NCBI GenBank assembly: GCA_013400975.1
Contig: WBMZ01003458.1
Span: 1-64,000 of the forward strand
Length of the DNA stretch: 64,000 bases
Origin: Atrichornis clamosus
Lineage: Eukaryota > Chordata > Aves > Passeriformes > Menuridae
Direction of reading: 5' to 3'
Below the pieces are notes generated by a model. It was not told where the DNA came from, searched no databases, and saw only the letters and a list, made by a program, of their open reading frames with translations. Position numbers and translations under genes: made by a program. The first letter of the stretch is position 1, and each line of letters starts with the position of its first letter. Of the stretch, positions 1 through 56,635 are shown one piece after another.

Positions 1-3000
1 AAAGAGAAGGGAAAAAGGGAAGGCAAAACAGGAAGAAAAAAGGGAAGGGAAAANAAAGAGGAATAAAAAAGGGAAGGCAAAAGGGGAAGGGAAGGCAGGG
101 AAAAGAAATCAGAGTATACCTTGGACAAGGACTGAAAAGGTGAGGAAAGCAGCAAAAAGACTGGGAAAAACAGGGAGGAGAGGGGAGGGGAAAGGCAGGA
201 GAGGAGCAGAAGGGATGGAAGAAGTTAAAATCACGATAAGCAGAGGAGAGCAGGAAGAAGCATGGAAGGGAAAATCAGGAAGGGAAAGGCCAGATGTGAG
301 AGAACTGGCAACATGACACCAAAACAGGGAAAAGCAGGGAGGAAAAAAGGGGAAGAGGAAGGAGGAGGAAGAGGAAGATGGAGAAAGACTAAGAGAGGAA
401 GGGGGAAGAGGGAAAAAAGAAAAACAGGGAAGTGAAAAGAAGGGAGTTGGCAGGGAGATAAAAGACCCAAAAAAGCCGAAGTGGGGAAAAAGAGAGCAGG
501 GAAAAGGAAGAGTGGGAAAAGGGAGAAAGACCTAAAAAGCTGCAAAACAGGGAAAAGCAGGACAAAATATTCAAAATAGTGTAAAGTACGGAAGAAGTCA
601 AAGCAGGGAAAAACAGGGAAGAGAAGTGGGGGGACTCAGAAGCCATGAAAAGGACAAGGCATGACGCACAGGGAAAACCAGGGACCAGAAAAGCAGGGAA
701 CAGCAGGAAAGGGAAAAGCAGAGAAGGGAGGGGAGGAACAAAACAAAAAAAACACCTGAAAAGCAGCAAAAAGGAGCACAAAACCAGGAAAATGCAGCCA
801 AAGGCAGCAAAAAGGTCAAAGATGGGAAGTGTCTGGAGAGGATGGGGGGAAGGAAGGGAGGGAATGGCCTGGAAAGCAGGGAAGGAGTCAAAAAAGAAAT
901 CAAAGCAGGAACAAGGAGTGAAAAGAGAGGAAAAGACCAGACAAGCAGAGGGAAAAAGTCAAAGCAGTGAAGAGGCTGAAAAGCAGGGGGAAGAGGAAGA
1001 AAAATAGGGAAAATTTCCAAAATAAAACCAAAATAAACCAAAAAATCCAAAATAAACCAAAAAAGCCCCACCAAAACCAAACTAAAAAAGTGGAAAGCAG
1101 GGAAAAGAAGGAAAAAAAAACAGGGGGAAAATCAGAAAGCAGTGAAAGGAAATCAAAGCCATGAAAAACAGGGAAAAGAAAGGGAGGGGGAGACTTGAAA
1201 AGGAATGAACAGGAGTCACAGCATGGAAAAAAAAGCTAAAGCAGGAACAGCAGGGAACAGGAAGGCAAAAGCCAGGGAGGAATGGGGTGGGAAGCAGGAA
1301 AAGCCCTGAAAAGCAGCAGAAAAGGGACAAAGCAGGGAAAGGAGGGGAAAGCCAGGACAAGGAAAAGTGAAAGCAGCCCAAAGCTGTGAGAAGGGAAAAG
1401 TAAAACAGGGAAAGGAAGTCAGGACATGAAAAAGCAGGGAAAGAAATCAAGGCAGTGAAAAACAGGAAAGAGAGGGAAAAATCTGAGGGAAAAGACCAGA
1501 AGAGCAGGGAATAGAAGTGAAAGCAGGGATTAGCAGGGAATGGAAGGGAAAAGACATTTAAAGTTGTGAGAGGCAGTGAAAAATAGACAAGGGAAAAGAA
1601 GAGGAAAACAGGGAAAAGAAGAGAAGGGAAAGAGAAGGGGGAGTGATCTGAAAAGCTGGAAAAAGTCAAAGAAGTGAAAGGCAGGAAAAAGAAAGTGGGG
1701 GAAGGAAAAGACCTGTAAAGGAGTGGAAAAAGGTAGGAAGAGTTACAAGCGTTGAGAAGACAGAGGGAAAATAAGGAAAAGCAAGAAAAGCAGGGAAAGA
1801 TCAAGAAGGGAATCAAGACGGTTATGAAAAGGAATCTTTAATAACTGGAGCTGGGGGGAAGAAAGAAAATACCTGGAAAATCAGTGAAAATGCAGGCTGT
1901 GGGAATGGGGAAGGAAGGGAAAAGAGATGGGAAAAGCAAGGAAAGGACGTGAAAAGCAGAGAAAAGTCTCCAAGTACAGAAAATGAAGGAAGGGGTGGGA
2001 ATAACAGCTTGAAAAGGAAGGAAAATATGAGAATAGAAAAGCAAGGAAAAGTCAAGGATGGAAAAGAAAAGAAAGCCAAGCTAATGAAAAGTTGGGAAAA
2101 TGTGGGGAAATATCTGAAAAGCAGGGGAGAAGAAGTCAAAGAAATTAATTTAAAAAAAAAACCATGGAAAAGTAGCGGACAAAATTATCAAAACAATGAA
2201 GATCAAGGAAAAGGGGGGTGAAAATCCCCAAAAAGCAGGGAAAGGCAGAAATGTAAGAAGGCAAAAACCAAAGCAGTGCCAAGAAGGGAAAAGAGCCCTG
2301 GAAAACTGGGAAAAGGCCAGAGAAGACCATAAAAGTAGAGAACACCAGTCAAAAGAGGGAAAAGGTAGGAGAGGATGTCAAAGCAGGAATTAGCAGGGAA
2401 AACAAGAGAAGGTGGAAAAAAGGAAGAGCCATGAAAAGCAGGGAAAATAATGTAGGGATGGGTGGTGTGTGCAGAAAAAACGGGAAAAGAAGGAAAGACA
2501 GGAAGTGAAAAGAAAATATAGGGAAGGGTAATGAAAATAAAGGCGGGGTTGGTGTTGAAACATCCTGAAAAATTAATGGAAGAGAACAGAACTCAAAGGA
2601 AGGAGGGAGAAGTTAAAGCAGGGAAAAAATTGGAAGCACCAAGAAGAAAAGGGGGAAATGGAAAGATTTGGGAGGAAGCCAAAAGGGCAAGAAACAGGGA
2701 GAGGAAGAGGAGAGCAGGGGAGCAAGAAAAACAGGAAAAGCATGGCAGGAAAAGCTTGCAGGAAAATAAAGGCAAGGAAGACAAGCATGGACAAGACAGG
2801 AAAAGCTGTGAAAAGAGAGGAAGAGAACAAGCAGGAAAATGAAAGAATTACAGTGAAAAGAAAAAAGAGAAAGACTGGGAAAGCAACAAGGGAGAGAAAG
2901 CAGGGAAAAGCAGTGGGGAAAGCAGGGAAAAGACAGACATGGATGAAGAAGGGAAAAAAGAAAACTGGGGGAAAATTAAAAGCTGAAAGATGGGAAAAGG

Positions 3001-3090
3001 AGAAAAAAGCAAAATGTGAAAAGGGAGAAAAACGTGTAGGAAGGTGGAAAAGAGTCACAGTGGAAAGTAGGGAAGGGTAGGGAGAAGCAG
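1..3090. repeat. purine-rich low-complexity repeat of about 3.1 kb
   Basis: The + strand is almost entirely A and G for about 3.1 kb, with few C and very few T. A loose module of AAAGCAGGGAAA type recurs at irregular spacing. A short stretch near 1010-1090 is instead an A-rich ACC-containing sequence (CCAAAATAAA type). Long open frames exist on both strands (Lys/Arg/Glu/Gly-rich on +, Phe/Leu/Ser/Pro-rich on -), but they follow from the base composition and I do not call them genes. The tract begins before the window, so its full length is unknown. There is an N at position 54. It is probably an avian GA-rich minisatellite-like region. Confidence 0.85.
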
Positions 3091-3364
3091 AGAGAAAGGC
3101 TGGGAATTTGGGAGGGAGGAGAAAAGGCCTTGCAATGCTCTTGTTCCTGAAGAGGGAAATGAACTGAAGCTTCAATTTAAAAGCAAATGAAAAGGGGATT
3201 GAGATTATTTTAGCCAAAGTTACCATGTTGGACTTTTTCTTCAGACAAAACTCTCTCACTGTTCCCATGAAAGAACTCTGTGACATCTCTGATTTTCCAG
3301 GCCCTGGATCCTGAGATTCCTGGATTTGTCCTCCCAGGTCATTGAGGGTATGAAACTCAAGCTT

Positions 3365-3545
3365 TGGGAACTTAATTCCCAGGGAATGGGAACAGCCCCA
3401 AGGCTGCCAGAGCTCCAGGAGCCTTTGGACAATGATCCCAGGGATGCACAGGCTGGGATTGTTGGGGGGTCTGGGCAGGGACAGGGGTTGGGCTGGGTGA
3501 TCCTGTGGGTCTCTCCCAACTCTAGATATTCCATGATTCTGTGAC
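3365..3545 (+). mobile_element. CR1 LINE 3' fragment
   Basis: Sense-orientation CR1 tail. It carries the segment GGGATGCACAGGCTGGGATT and ends with CCAACTCTAGATATTCCATGATTCTGTG. It is the same subfamily as the inverted copy at 13085-13278, with matching order of segments. It is 5'-truncated. Confidence 0.8.
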
Positions 3546-3688
3546 TGAATTCCCTCAGTTTATTCTTGACTCCAAAGGTCTCCAAAATGGGAATTTCCTT
3601 GGAGCACAAATGATGAAAGGGTTTGTTGAGTTTAGCTCCACGTGCTCTGTTCAGGATGAGCCTTTCTCCCTGTCTTGGGTAAAGGGAA

Positions 3689-3692
<4 letters not shown>

Positions 3693-3722
<30 letters not shown>
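3693..3722 (+). repeat. (ATC)10 microsatellite
   Basis: Ten perfect ATC units, flanked by CTCC on the left and CTGCTCCC on the right. It is a simple trinucleotide repeat in intergenic DNA and is likely to be length-polymorphic. Confidence 0.95.
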
Positions 3723-3724
<2 letters not shown>

Positions 3725-4271
3725 GCTCCCCCTTGCAGTCTCAGAATTCCTAACTCCATCTTGACACTGGATGGGAAGGCGTCATGGATTCCTGCTTCAG
3801 CTGGGTCACAGGAAAACCTGAAGGAAAAGAGAGCTTTGAAGCACGGCAGGAAGTGGTGAAGGCTCTTCAGCTCAGGGAGGGGGAAGAGATCCTGAAGAAA
3901 GGCACCGGATTTTCTGCTCGAGATCCTCCATCCGTTTCCTTAGAATAAACAAACTCTCTATTTAATTTTCCATACATCATTTTCCAATCACTAAGTCTGG
4001 TTTTCAGCCATCCACATCCATCACATTCCTCTCCTTTCCTCTCCTTTCTCAAGGGGAGACGTGCAGGAGGTGGATTTGGTTATTCCCTTCTCCTGCCTCG
4101 ATCACGCTTCTCTTTTTATTACTCAGCACCGTAAGGAACGCCCATAAAACCTGAAGGTTTTAGAAATGGTTAAAATTCGTGTGTTTTTGCAAGAGATCCA
4201 TAAGCCAGTGCTCAGCAGGATTCAGGGATCACACAATACTGGATTTGGGAAGTTTTGTACCCTTTTCTCGG

Positions 4272-4447
4272 AGAATCCCAGAATGGTTTGGGTTGGAAGG
4301 GACCTTAAAGATCATTTTATTCACCCCCTGCCATGGGCAGGGACACCTCCCACTATCCCAGGTTGCTCCAAGCCCCGTCCAACCTGGCCTTGGACACTTC
4401 CAGGGATCCAGGGGCAGCCACAGCTTCTCTGGGAAACCTGTGCCAGT
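4272..4447 (-). mobile_element. CR1 LINE 3' fragment
   Basis: Inverted CR1 tail. It starts with GAATCCCAGAATGGTTTGGG and GGAAGGGACCTTAAAG and continues through the CCATGGGCAGGGACACCTCC and CACAGCTTCTCTGGG segments. It is truncated after about 175 bp. Confidence 0.9.
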
Positions 4448-5276
4448 TAGCACCAATCTGTGGATTGCCTGGAAAATTAAGTCCCATTTCTTTATACAAC
4501 CACTGCAGAAAACCAGAAAAGAGGAAATTCCCAACTCAGATCTTCCAAATCACAAACTGCTGCCATCCCATTGCCCTGAGCAGCAAGAAGAAACTTATGT
4601 GGGAAAAATACGTGGGAAAACACTACACACACACACTTAGACAATTATCCTACAGGCAAACACACCGACTTTCAACACCCTTTAACAAGTAAATGCTTTG
4701 AATGGAAACCGTGGTACCTCTCCAACTCAAACAGCAGTGAAAATACGATTTAAAAATAATTAAGGAACCCTTTAGACTCACATTTTCTAGAAGGAATAAC
4801 TGCTCATTGGCTGCTCCACTGGCTGCTCCAATGTCTTCCCAGAAAGTTTCCAGGACAGACTCTACCAGGAGGCTGCAACAGGACCAATGATATTTTTACA
4901 GTAACAGCTTTGTCTTAGCAGGAAGGATTTACCTGCCTTCATCTTCCAAAAGCAGCTGATCCTTTTTGTGATTTACTCTGGGAGCACTGGGGCTGTTTCC
5001 CTCCCCTGCTGGTTTTCCAGCTGGGGTTTAGCAGCTTCTCCCTGTGAGTGTTTTTATCCTTATTTACCTGGGATACCTTTCACTGTTGCTAAGGAAAAAC
5101 TGAGGGGAGCCTGCCTTGGGAATGAGGCCCTAAGGTGCATCCACAATAAAACATCTCTCAGGAGACAGAGACCCTGGGCCCTTTCTACTCCATGGTGATA
5201 AATTGTTTTTAAGGAATTCTTTGGTCAGTCTCACTTTCATTCCCATCCTACTGAAGACGCGGACAAGTTTTAATGG

Positions 5277-5560
5277 ATCACAGAAACATGGGATGGCTTG
5301 GGCTGGAAGGACCTTAAAGCCCATCCATTCCCACCCCGGCCATGGGCAGGGACACCTCCCACTATCCCAGGGTGCTCCAAGCCCCGTCCAGCCTGGCCTT
5401 GGGCACTTCCAGGGATCCAGGGGCAGCCACAGCTTCTCTGGGCACCCTGTGCCAGGGCCTCCCCACCCTCCCAGGGAACAATTCCTTCCCAATATCCCAG
5501 CTATCCCTGCTCTCTGGCAGTTTCAGGCCATTCCCCTTGTCCTGTCAACTCCATCACTCC
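5277..5560 (-). mobile_element. CR1 LINE 3' fragment
   Basis: Inverted CR1 copy with the tail at its left end (GGATCACAGAAACATGGGAT). It reaches further into the element than the 4.3 kb copy, to the CCCAATATCCCA and CCTTGTCCTGTC segments. It is closely similar to the copies at 42.2 and 58.1 kb. Confidence 0.9.
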
Positions 5561-6084
5561 ATAATCCCTCACTTAGGAACTGCTTGGGAGTTGGGCTGGT
5601 TTTATTCCCACAGTTCTGAAACTCCATTTCTAACATCGACTGTGCTTTGCCTTTTAAAGTGTCCCCGGGCTCTGCTTTCAGCCCATTTTAACCCAAACAT
5701 CTGAGCCCTAGTGAGGAACTCAAATCTAAATCCCAGTTGCCTCCATGCTGAGCACCCACTCTGTCCATGACTGCTGCCCTGATCTCTCCAGCCTGTGCTC
5801 CTTGGGATGCTGACAGAAATCAAACCCTCCTCCCTCCACTGAGATTCCTAAATTGCAGTAAAGTCATCCTAACTTTTGATTTCTGCTCTCTCGCAAATGT
5901 CTCAATTTCACCCCGATCCTGCCACTTGATCAACAGTCTGGAGTCAAACTGACCTTGAAACAAAACACAGCAACATTCCAGACACCCCTCACATCCATTT
6001 CTGGAATCCAGTTTTCCGTGAGAAACGTTTTTTTCACTCACAGTCGAACAGAAAAACCTCATAAAACAAGGCCCTGATTTACTT

Positions 6085-6470
6085 CAGAACCACGGAATGG
6101 TTTGGGCTGGAAGGGACCTTAAGGATCATCCAGTTCCACTGGCAGGGACACCTTCCACTATCCCAGGCTGCTCCCAGCTCCATCCAGCCTGGCTTTGAAC
6201 ACTTCCAGGGATGGGGCACCACAACCTCTGCCTGTGTTTTACCACTCATTGTAAGAATTGTCTTCCTTATATTTAATCTAAATCTCGCTCCTTTAAGTTT
6301 AAACCTTAAATCCCCTGTGTCCTGTCCCTCCATCCCTTGTCCCAAGTCCCTCTCCAGCTCTCCTGGATCCCCTTCAGGCACTGGAAGGGGCTCTGGGGTC
6401 CCTCCAGAGCCTTCTCTTCCCCAGGCTGAATGACCTCAGTTTGGGATTAACTCTGGGATGCTCCAGAACA
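6085..6470 (-). mobile_element. CR1 LINE 3' fragment, diverged
   Basis: Inverted CR1 copy of about 385 bp. The tail is at the left (CAGAACCACGGAATGGTTTG) and the copy continues to the CCAGAGCCTTCTCTTCCCCA segment. It is more diverged than its neighbours, so probably an older insertion. Confidence 0.85.
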
Positions 6471-6517
6471 TCGATCACAAAACACAACAAACAGCAACTC
6501 CAAATCTTCCCAGTTCT

Positions 6518-6629
6518 AGATCCCATACATTAATCAAGGCATCTTGATCAGTCAGNGCAGATCCCATACATTTGACAGGGCTGCTATGGAGAACTGCTGA
6601 AATAAAATCAAGGCATCTTGATCAGTCAG
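6518..6629. repeat. partial tandem duplication at an undetermined base
   Basis: The segment AGATCCCATACAT plus CAAGGCATCTTGATCAGTCAG occurs at 6518-6555 and again within 6559-6629. The second copy has about 30 extra bases between the two blocks. The single N at 6556 lies exactly between the copies. This may be a true duplication or an assembly seam. Confidence 0.8.
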
Positions 6630-6815
6630 GAAGGAACAGCTCAACTGTGTCATGAGGTGCAGGAATAAACACCAACCGCAAATTCCCAGCATGAGGCTGC
6701 TTCTGTAGAACCCCACAAAAACAGGGATATGGAACACAAAACCACCACGGGATAAGGAGCCTTTCTTTGCTGGGCAGATACTGTGCAATTTTAACAGGAA
6801 TCATTCTAAGTGAAG

Positions 6816-7167
6816 TATCACAGAATCCCAGGATCCCTGAGGCTGGAAAAGCCCTCCCAGCCCATGGAGTCCCAGCTGTGCCCCATCCCCACCTTGTCCC
6901 CAGCCCAGAGCTCTGAGTGCCACGGCCAGGCCTTCCTTGGGCACCTCCAGGGATGGCGACTCCAAACCTCCCTGGGCAGCCCCTGCCAAGGCCTGACCAC
7001 CCTTTCCAGGCAGGAATTCCTCCTGCTGTCCAACCTGCCCCTCCCCTGGCACAGCCTGAGGCCGTTCCCTCTCCTCCTGTCCCTGTTCCCTGGGAGCAGA
7101 GCCCGACCCCCCCTGGCTGCCCCCTCCTGTCAGGGACTTGTGCAGAGCCAGAAGGGCCCCCCTGAGA
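6816..7167 (-). mobile_element. CR1 LINE fragment, young subfamily
   Basis: Inverted CR1 of a different subfamily from the 5.3 kb type. Its tail reads CACAGAATCCCAGGATCCCTG and it carries GGCTGGAAAAGCCCTCCCAG. It runs to CCAGAAGGGCCCCCCTGAG. It is nearly the same sequence as the opposite-strand copy at 25498-25854, and its interior matches 50445-50628 and part of 53587-54480. Confidence 0.9.
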
Positions 7168-8599
7168 GAATTCCCATAAATCAACAATCCAGAAGTCAGG
7201 CTAAACACAAACTGCCCTCAGGAGATAACTCGCAGCAGTAACTCCATTTTGCAGCCACTTCTTTGTGTAATTTTGACAAAAAAGACTCTTCCTTACTATT
7301 CAGACATTCCAGACAATGCTCCTACTGAAATTTGTTCTATAAACCAACAGGACACAATCTGTGTCACCAGGTTGGAGTTTTCACTTACTCCCTCATCAGA
7401 AAGGATGGATTTCAACACGAATTCTTCCACAGAGCATCTTCAAAGGTCTTTTTTTTCCAGTTGCCCAGAATAAAATAGAAGTGCATGGAAGGTTTAATGA
7501 AAACAAGGATGGCAGAGTGATAAACAATGGGGAAAAGTCACATTTCCAGGTGAATCCAACCCTGGTGTCAAGCAGGCCCCTGCAGACACCTTTATACTTA
7601 CAGGATGGAAGCCTAAATCCTGGAAGAGCAGCCGTTCCGAAAGGACTGAGGAAATCAGGATGGATAATGGTCTAAATTTACAATCTTTTAATGCAAAGAA
7701 CTGAGGCTGAAAGGTTTAAAACTGCAATCCTTGGAGGTATAAACAAACAAGCCAAGATACCAAGCGAGAGGTTCAAGGAGGTACCTGCACGTCCTGCACG
7801 CACCCAGCGAGGCTGGCACCACTCCCAGGTGCTGAATGCAGCAATTCCACCTTTTAAAATGGATTTGAAAACAGCTGAAGTTTCCGAGGAGCTGTAAAAG
7901 CTTTACAGTTAAGAGGTTTAAGGAACTCCAACTAAAGAGGTTATTAAAGTGAACAGATTTTTACGTGGACAAAGTGAAATGGTTTCAAACTGGAGTCGTT
8001 ACTTCTTGTTCTACCAGGCTCTGATGGCCACCAGCTGTAGCTGAGCAGTCCTGGAGCTGAGGAGGACTAAAGAGCATGGCAAATAAACCAGCTGAAGCAC
8101 TCCAGAGACACAGGAAAATCCTCACACTTGGAAGGACCTATAGGAGAAGCAGCTTTTTCAGAACTACGTCCTACTGCACCCAAAAGCACCAGAGCTGGTG
8201 ATGCAGAAGGAACCGGGTTGGATTCTAGGGATAACAGCATGCCAGTCCCAATATTTCATTCCATGGTCACTTCTGGCCTCAAACCCAGCTCGTCTGGGAC
8301 AGGGAGGAAGCTGCAGAGCACACAAGAACATTCAGACTAACAGATGAGGATATAAAGAACTCAAACTACAAGCACAGTCCATCAGAATCAAGCAGAGCTG
8401 TGTTCACACATCAGTGATTTGCAGACCTTGCTGTTTCAATTAAAAACTCCAAATTAGCTGTTACGCCTCCAACTTTTACTTTCATATTTTTAAGTCTGTT
8501 TCAATGTATCTGATATTTACATATTATAGTATAATTATACCTACCATACCATGGCTTGGAGTAGGTTAATTGCATAGGAAGATTTACTATGTTTACATT

Positions 8600-11440
8600 T
8601 TTTTTTTCCTTAAATTACTCTTTTTTTTTTTTTTTTTTAAACCTTTTTAAAAAGCACAGTAAAGAGTCTGAGGACAAATTATTCAACTGTTTATCATACA
8701 TAAGACTGCATGACTATAATACAAAGGGCTTGTCTTTTCATTTAACGTTACAATATACACAGCAAGTCCGGACTAGATCTTACAATCTGAACACAGGTAT
8801 TTAACCTTTTCCATGCTGTTTATGTTTACAATGCACAGAAGTCCTGTAACCAAACTGTGTAGTAAAGCACACAAAACTGGACTGTAACATAACACAGTAT
8901 GCAGAAGCACTGGATTTTATGGGTTTTTTTTTTTCTTCTTTATGTAGATATTATTTCTTTTAACTGCTTTTGTTTTTTTTGGCGCTCGCTAAGGTGTGGC
9001 AACCCGCGCACACGGTGTTACCCAGATTTCACATTACCCTTATATTCCTAGACAGCAGTAAGTACTGGATTCCTTTTTTCTATTGCTCAACTCAGCATCC
9101 TGTTTCTAAGGTGACAGCCTTCCCAATCCTGTAAACTTCTCCGAATTACTGAGCTTCGAAAGAAAACCAAAAAAGAAAATGGGGGGGGGGGTGGAAATCC
9201 GCTTTCATCCACAGGGTTGGTGTGTTGATATAAAAAGAAATACGGATTGCTTGATTAAGGAAAACCATGATTTACAAAAAAATGGTAATCCCAAGGACTC
9301 ATTCCCATTTACACGGTAGTCAGCTGCTGTGTTGCCACTGTGAGTATAAAAAATTCCACCTTTTAGACTGAAAAAACGACTTGGCCGCATGGAATTGACC
9401 ATTTTCTCCTAAATTAACTTTTCCAAGGGCTTACTGGCAGAGGTAGATCACTGCTTCTGTAAGAGAGAATGGGCAACACTGTTCATCTGGGATGGGCAAT
9501 CGAGGAATTAACCTTATTCTTCCACAAGAGTTTCTCACGCAGCTTTTCCTTTTCCCACAAAAAAAAAACCAAAATCTCTGGATGGGCCCCGTAAATTTTG
9601 CAACTGCCAAGCTGACTGTGTTATATTAAGGCAGCGTTACCCAAAAATTAGGCACCTGTTAAATACAGCCTGCTAACCTCAGGTCTCCTGTGAGTGTTTT
9701 GCTTTACTCAGCCTTATTATTTTGGACCTGTTCATGCAATCGAGGTCTTGCCTTCAAGTTTACAATTATGTTAATAAGGAATACAAGAATCAACTGCTGG
9801 TTTCACAGCTTCTGGATCTAGTGTCCCTTTTACCTTCAGAAGCCTGAACACACTGATAATGTAACAGATGTTATAAGTCTCCAAGTAGATGTCAATCTAT
9901 TATCTTCAGTACACAGATTGCTGTAAATGTATTGGCTATGAATTCAACAACAGTTCCAGTTTTGTTTAAGCAATAGTACAGCCATAATTTTCAACTGACA
10001 TTTAAAAATGGTCTAGTTACACCTTGTGTCAAAGTGCAGAACTGCTACATTATTGGTTACAGACATCTATGTGCTATAAAAACAGCTTTGGTACAATAAA
10101 TTATCAAAAAAGAAAATAAATTTTTGTAAAATTCACAGCATAATTGTGAGGCAAAAAAGCAGTCACATAAAATTCTGCATTTTTAAAAATGTTCAGGATG
10201 AACAGAAGACGTCTTTGTGCAGAAGTAATGGTGGAGAAACCACGTGCCGAGAGAAAAAGCAAAAGAAAAAAGTAAAAAGCAGGAAGGGACACAGTTGTAG
10301 CTATTTCCATCAAACGCAAACCACTACTCCTGTGACCTTCAACCAATAAGGAAGTCAACTTTATGACACACGCAAAGTGACCTTGCAATACCTTACAATA
10401 AGTGGGTCACAAAAGTCTATTTTAAAAGAAAGGCCTCTTGAATTACCCATTCTCTGTGTTTTCAGCATTAAGGACTGTCTGCAAAAGCATGTCCAAAAGT
10501 GATTGCATCTGAAATGGTAGGCTCTTCTAACTTAAGAGTCCAAATCCATAAGGCCAAAGGTTATCCCAAAGACCACCACTTAGACCTCCCCAGGACTGGC
10601 CAGGACCGACCCGTTGATTGCTTCTCAGTGCACCTCAGTTATGAAACCAGTCAGATTTCCATACTAACTGCCTGTGGGCTCCCAAAGGTGGCACCCACAG
10701 AATCCCATCACAATTGCTGCTTTGATCCTCAGTAGATTCAGAAAAGGAGAGTTCTGATCACCGCCACTTCGCATGCTCAATGTGCCTCACAAACTCCGTC
10801 ACAACCGTCCCTTTTTACAGCTGAAGAATATATATTTGTGTAATCTGAAGGTCCCTCTTTCTTACAGTACTGCATTTCTGTGCCCATGTTTGTTTGGGGA
10901 ACTAAAAAAAATATATATATTACTCACTCCCCTCCCACCCAAAAAACTTCAAAGGGCCTTTTTTTAGAAATCATGTGCAATGCCTTTAAAAAGAAACTAG
11001 TTTGCAACTAACGACTAACATTTGAACAATAACCCCTGTTGAATGAGACCAGAGGGGGAAAAAAAAAAAGAAATCAAAAAAATCAAAACCCCTCCCCGCA
11101 ATAAAACCAAACTATGACTAGGTTGCGGCAAGTTAAAATGGGGGAAGCAAAAGGTGAACACCACTAAGCTATCCGTTAAGGTGGGTCCAGACATGGCTCT
11201 TAAAAAAAAAAACCAACCAAAAAACCTCCCCCCAGCAAAAAACCAACAACAACAAAAAAAAAAAAAAAACTTCATTGTCCCTTTGCAATCTTTTCAAGTT
11301 TAAAAAAATAGTCAACTTTGCCCTCCTGTAGCGGTTCAGTGAGTTTATCTCCTTCTGATTCAAGCAGCTTTGCACTTTGTTTTTTGGAAAAACACCACTT
11401 CTATAAAAACACACAAGAAACAAACTTAGTTTCAGTTTAG
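8600..11440 (-). other. DYRK1A 3' untranslated region (distal end approximate)
   Basis: This is the sequence directly downstream of the DYRK1A stop codon. Multi-kilobase 3' UTRs are typical of vertebrate DYRK1A, which is why about 2.8 kb is assigned. It is AT-rich, with long homopolymers: an A-run opposite the T-run near 8620-8638, a C-run opposite the G-run at 9181-9191, and a T-run opposite the A-run near 11251-11270. I found no canonical AATAAA or ATTAAA on the minus strand in this interval, only variants such as AGTAAA near 8475 and 8583 and CATAAA near 8940. The cleavage site is therefore not placed. Confidence 0.5.
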
Positions 11441-56599
<45,159 letters not shown>

Positions 56600-56609
<10 letters not shown>

Positions 56610-56635
56610 CGTCTTCTTTCAAGTCTCATATCATC
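56600..56635 (-). CDS. DYRK1A: DYRK1A coding exon 1 with start codon (MHT plus one base)
   Basis: The start codon is at 56609-56607. The exon ends ATGCATACAG, followed by the donor GTGATC, and contributes Met-His-Thr plus the first base of a glycine codon (phase 1). This matches the known DYRK1A N-terminus MHTGGETS once joined to 28603. The 5' boundary is ambiguous: acceptor CCCTGCAG gives 56635, while a stronger pyrimidine tract ending TTTTTCAG gives 56678. Base -3 of the start codon is A and base +4 is C. Two further ATGs lie 5' of it in the same exon (56634-56632 and 56629-56627), both out of frame with it. Confidence 0.88.

Larger units (their letters stand above)
3091..8599. other. intergenic DNA downstream of DYRK1A
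   Basis: Apart from the CR1 fragments, microsatellite and duplication listed separately, I see no gene here. The gaps 3546-4271, 4448-5276, 5561-6084, 6630-6815 and 7168-8599 are ordinary, moderately AT-rich sequence with no conserved protein signal, no RNA gene and no CpG island. In other vertebrates the next gene downstream of DYRK1A is KCNJ6; no KCNJ6 exon was recognised, so it must lie further left. The right end of this block may still be distal 3' UTR of DYRK1A. Confidence 0.6.

Noticed and set aside
645..1007. Lys/Glu-rich 120-residue open frame and its relatives on both strands of 1-3090
   Set aside because: Absence of stop codons follows from the purine-only composition; no domain, no splice context, repeat-derived.
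1..8599. KCNJ6 exons expected downstream of DYRK1A
   Set aside because: No potassium-channel signature (such as a GYG pore motif in context) was found in any frame.
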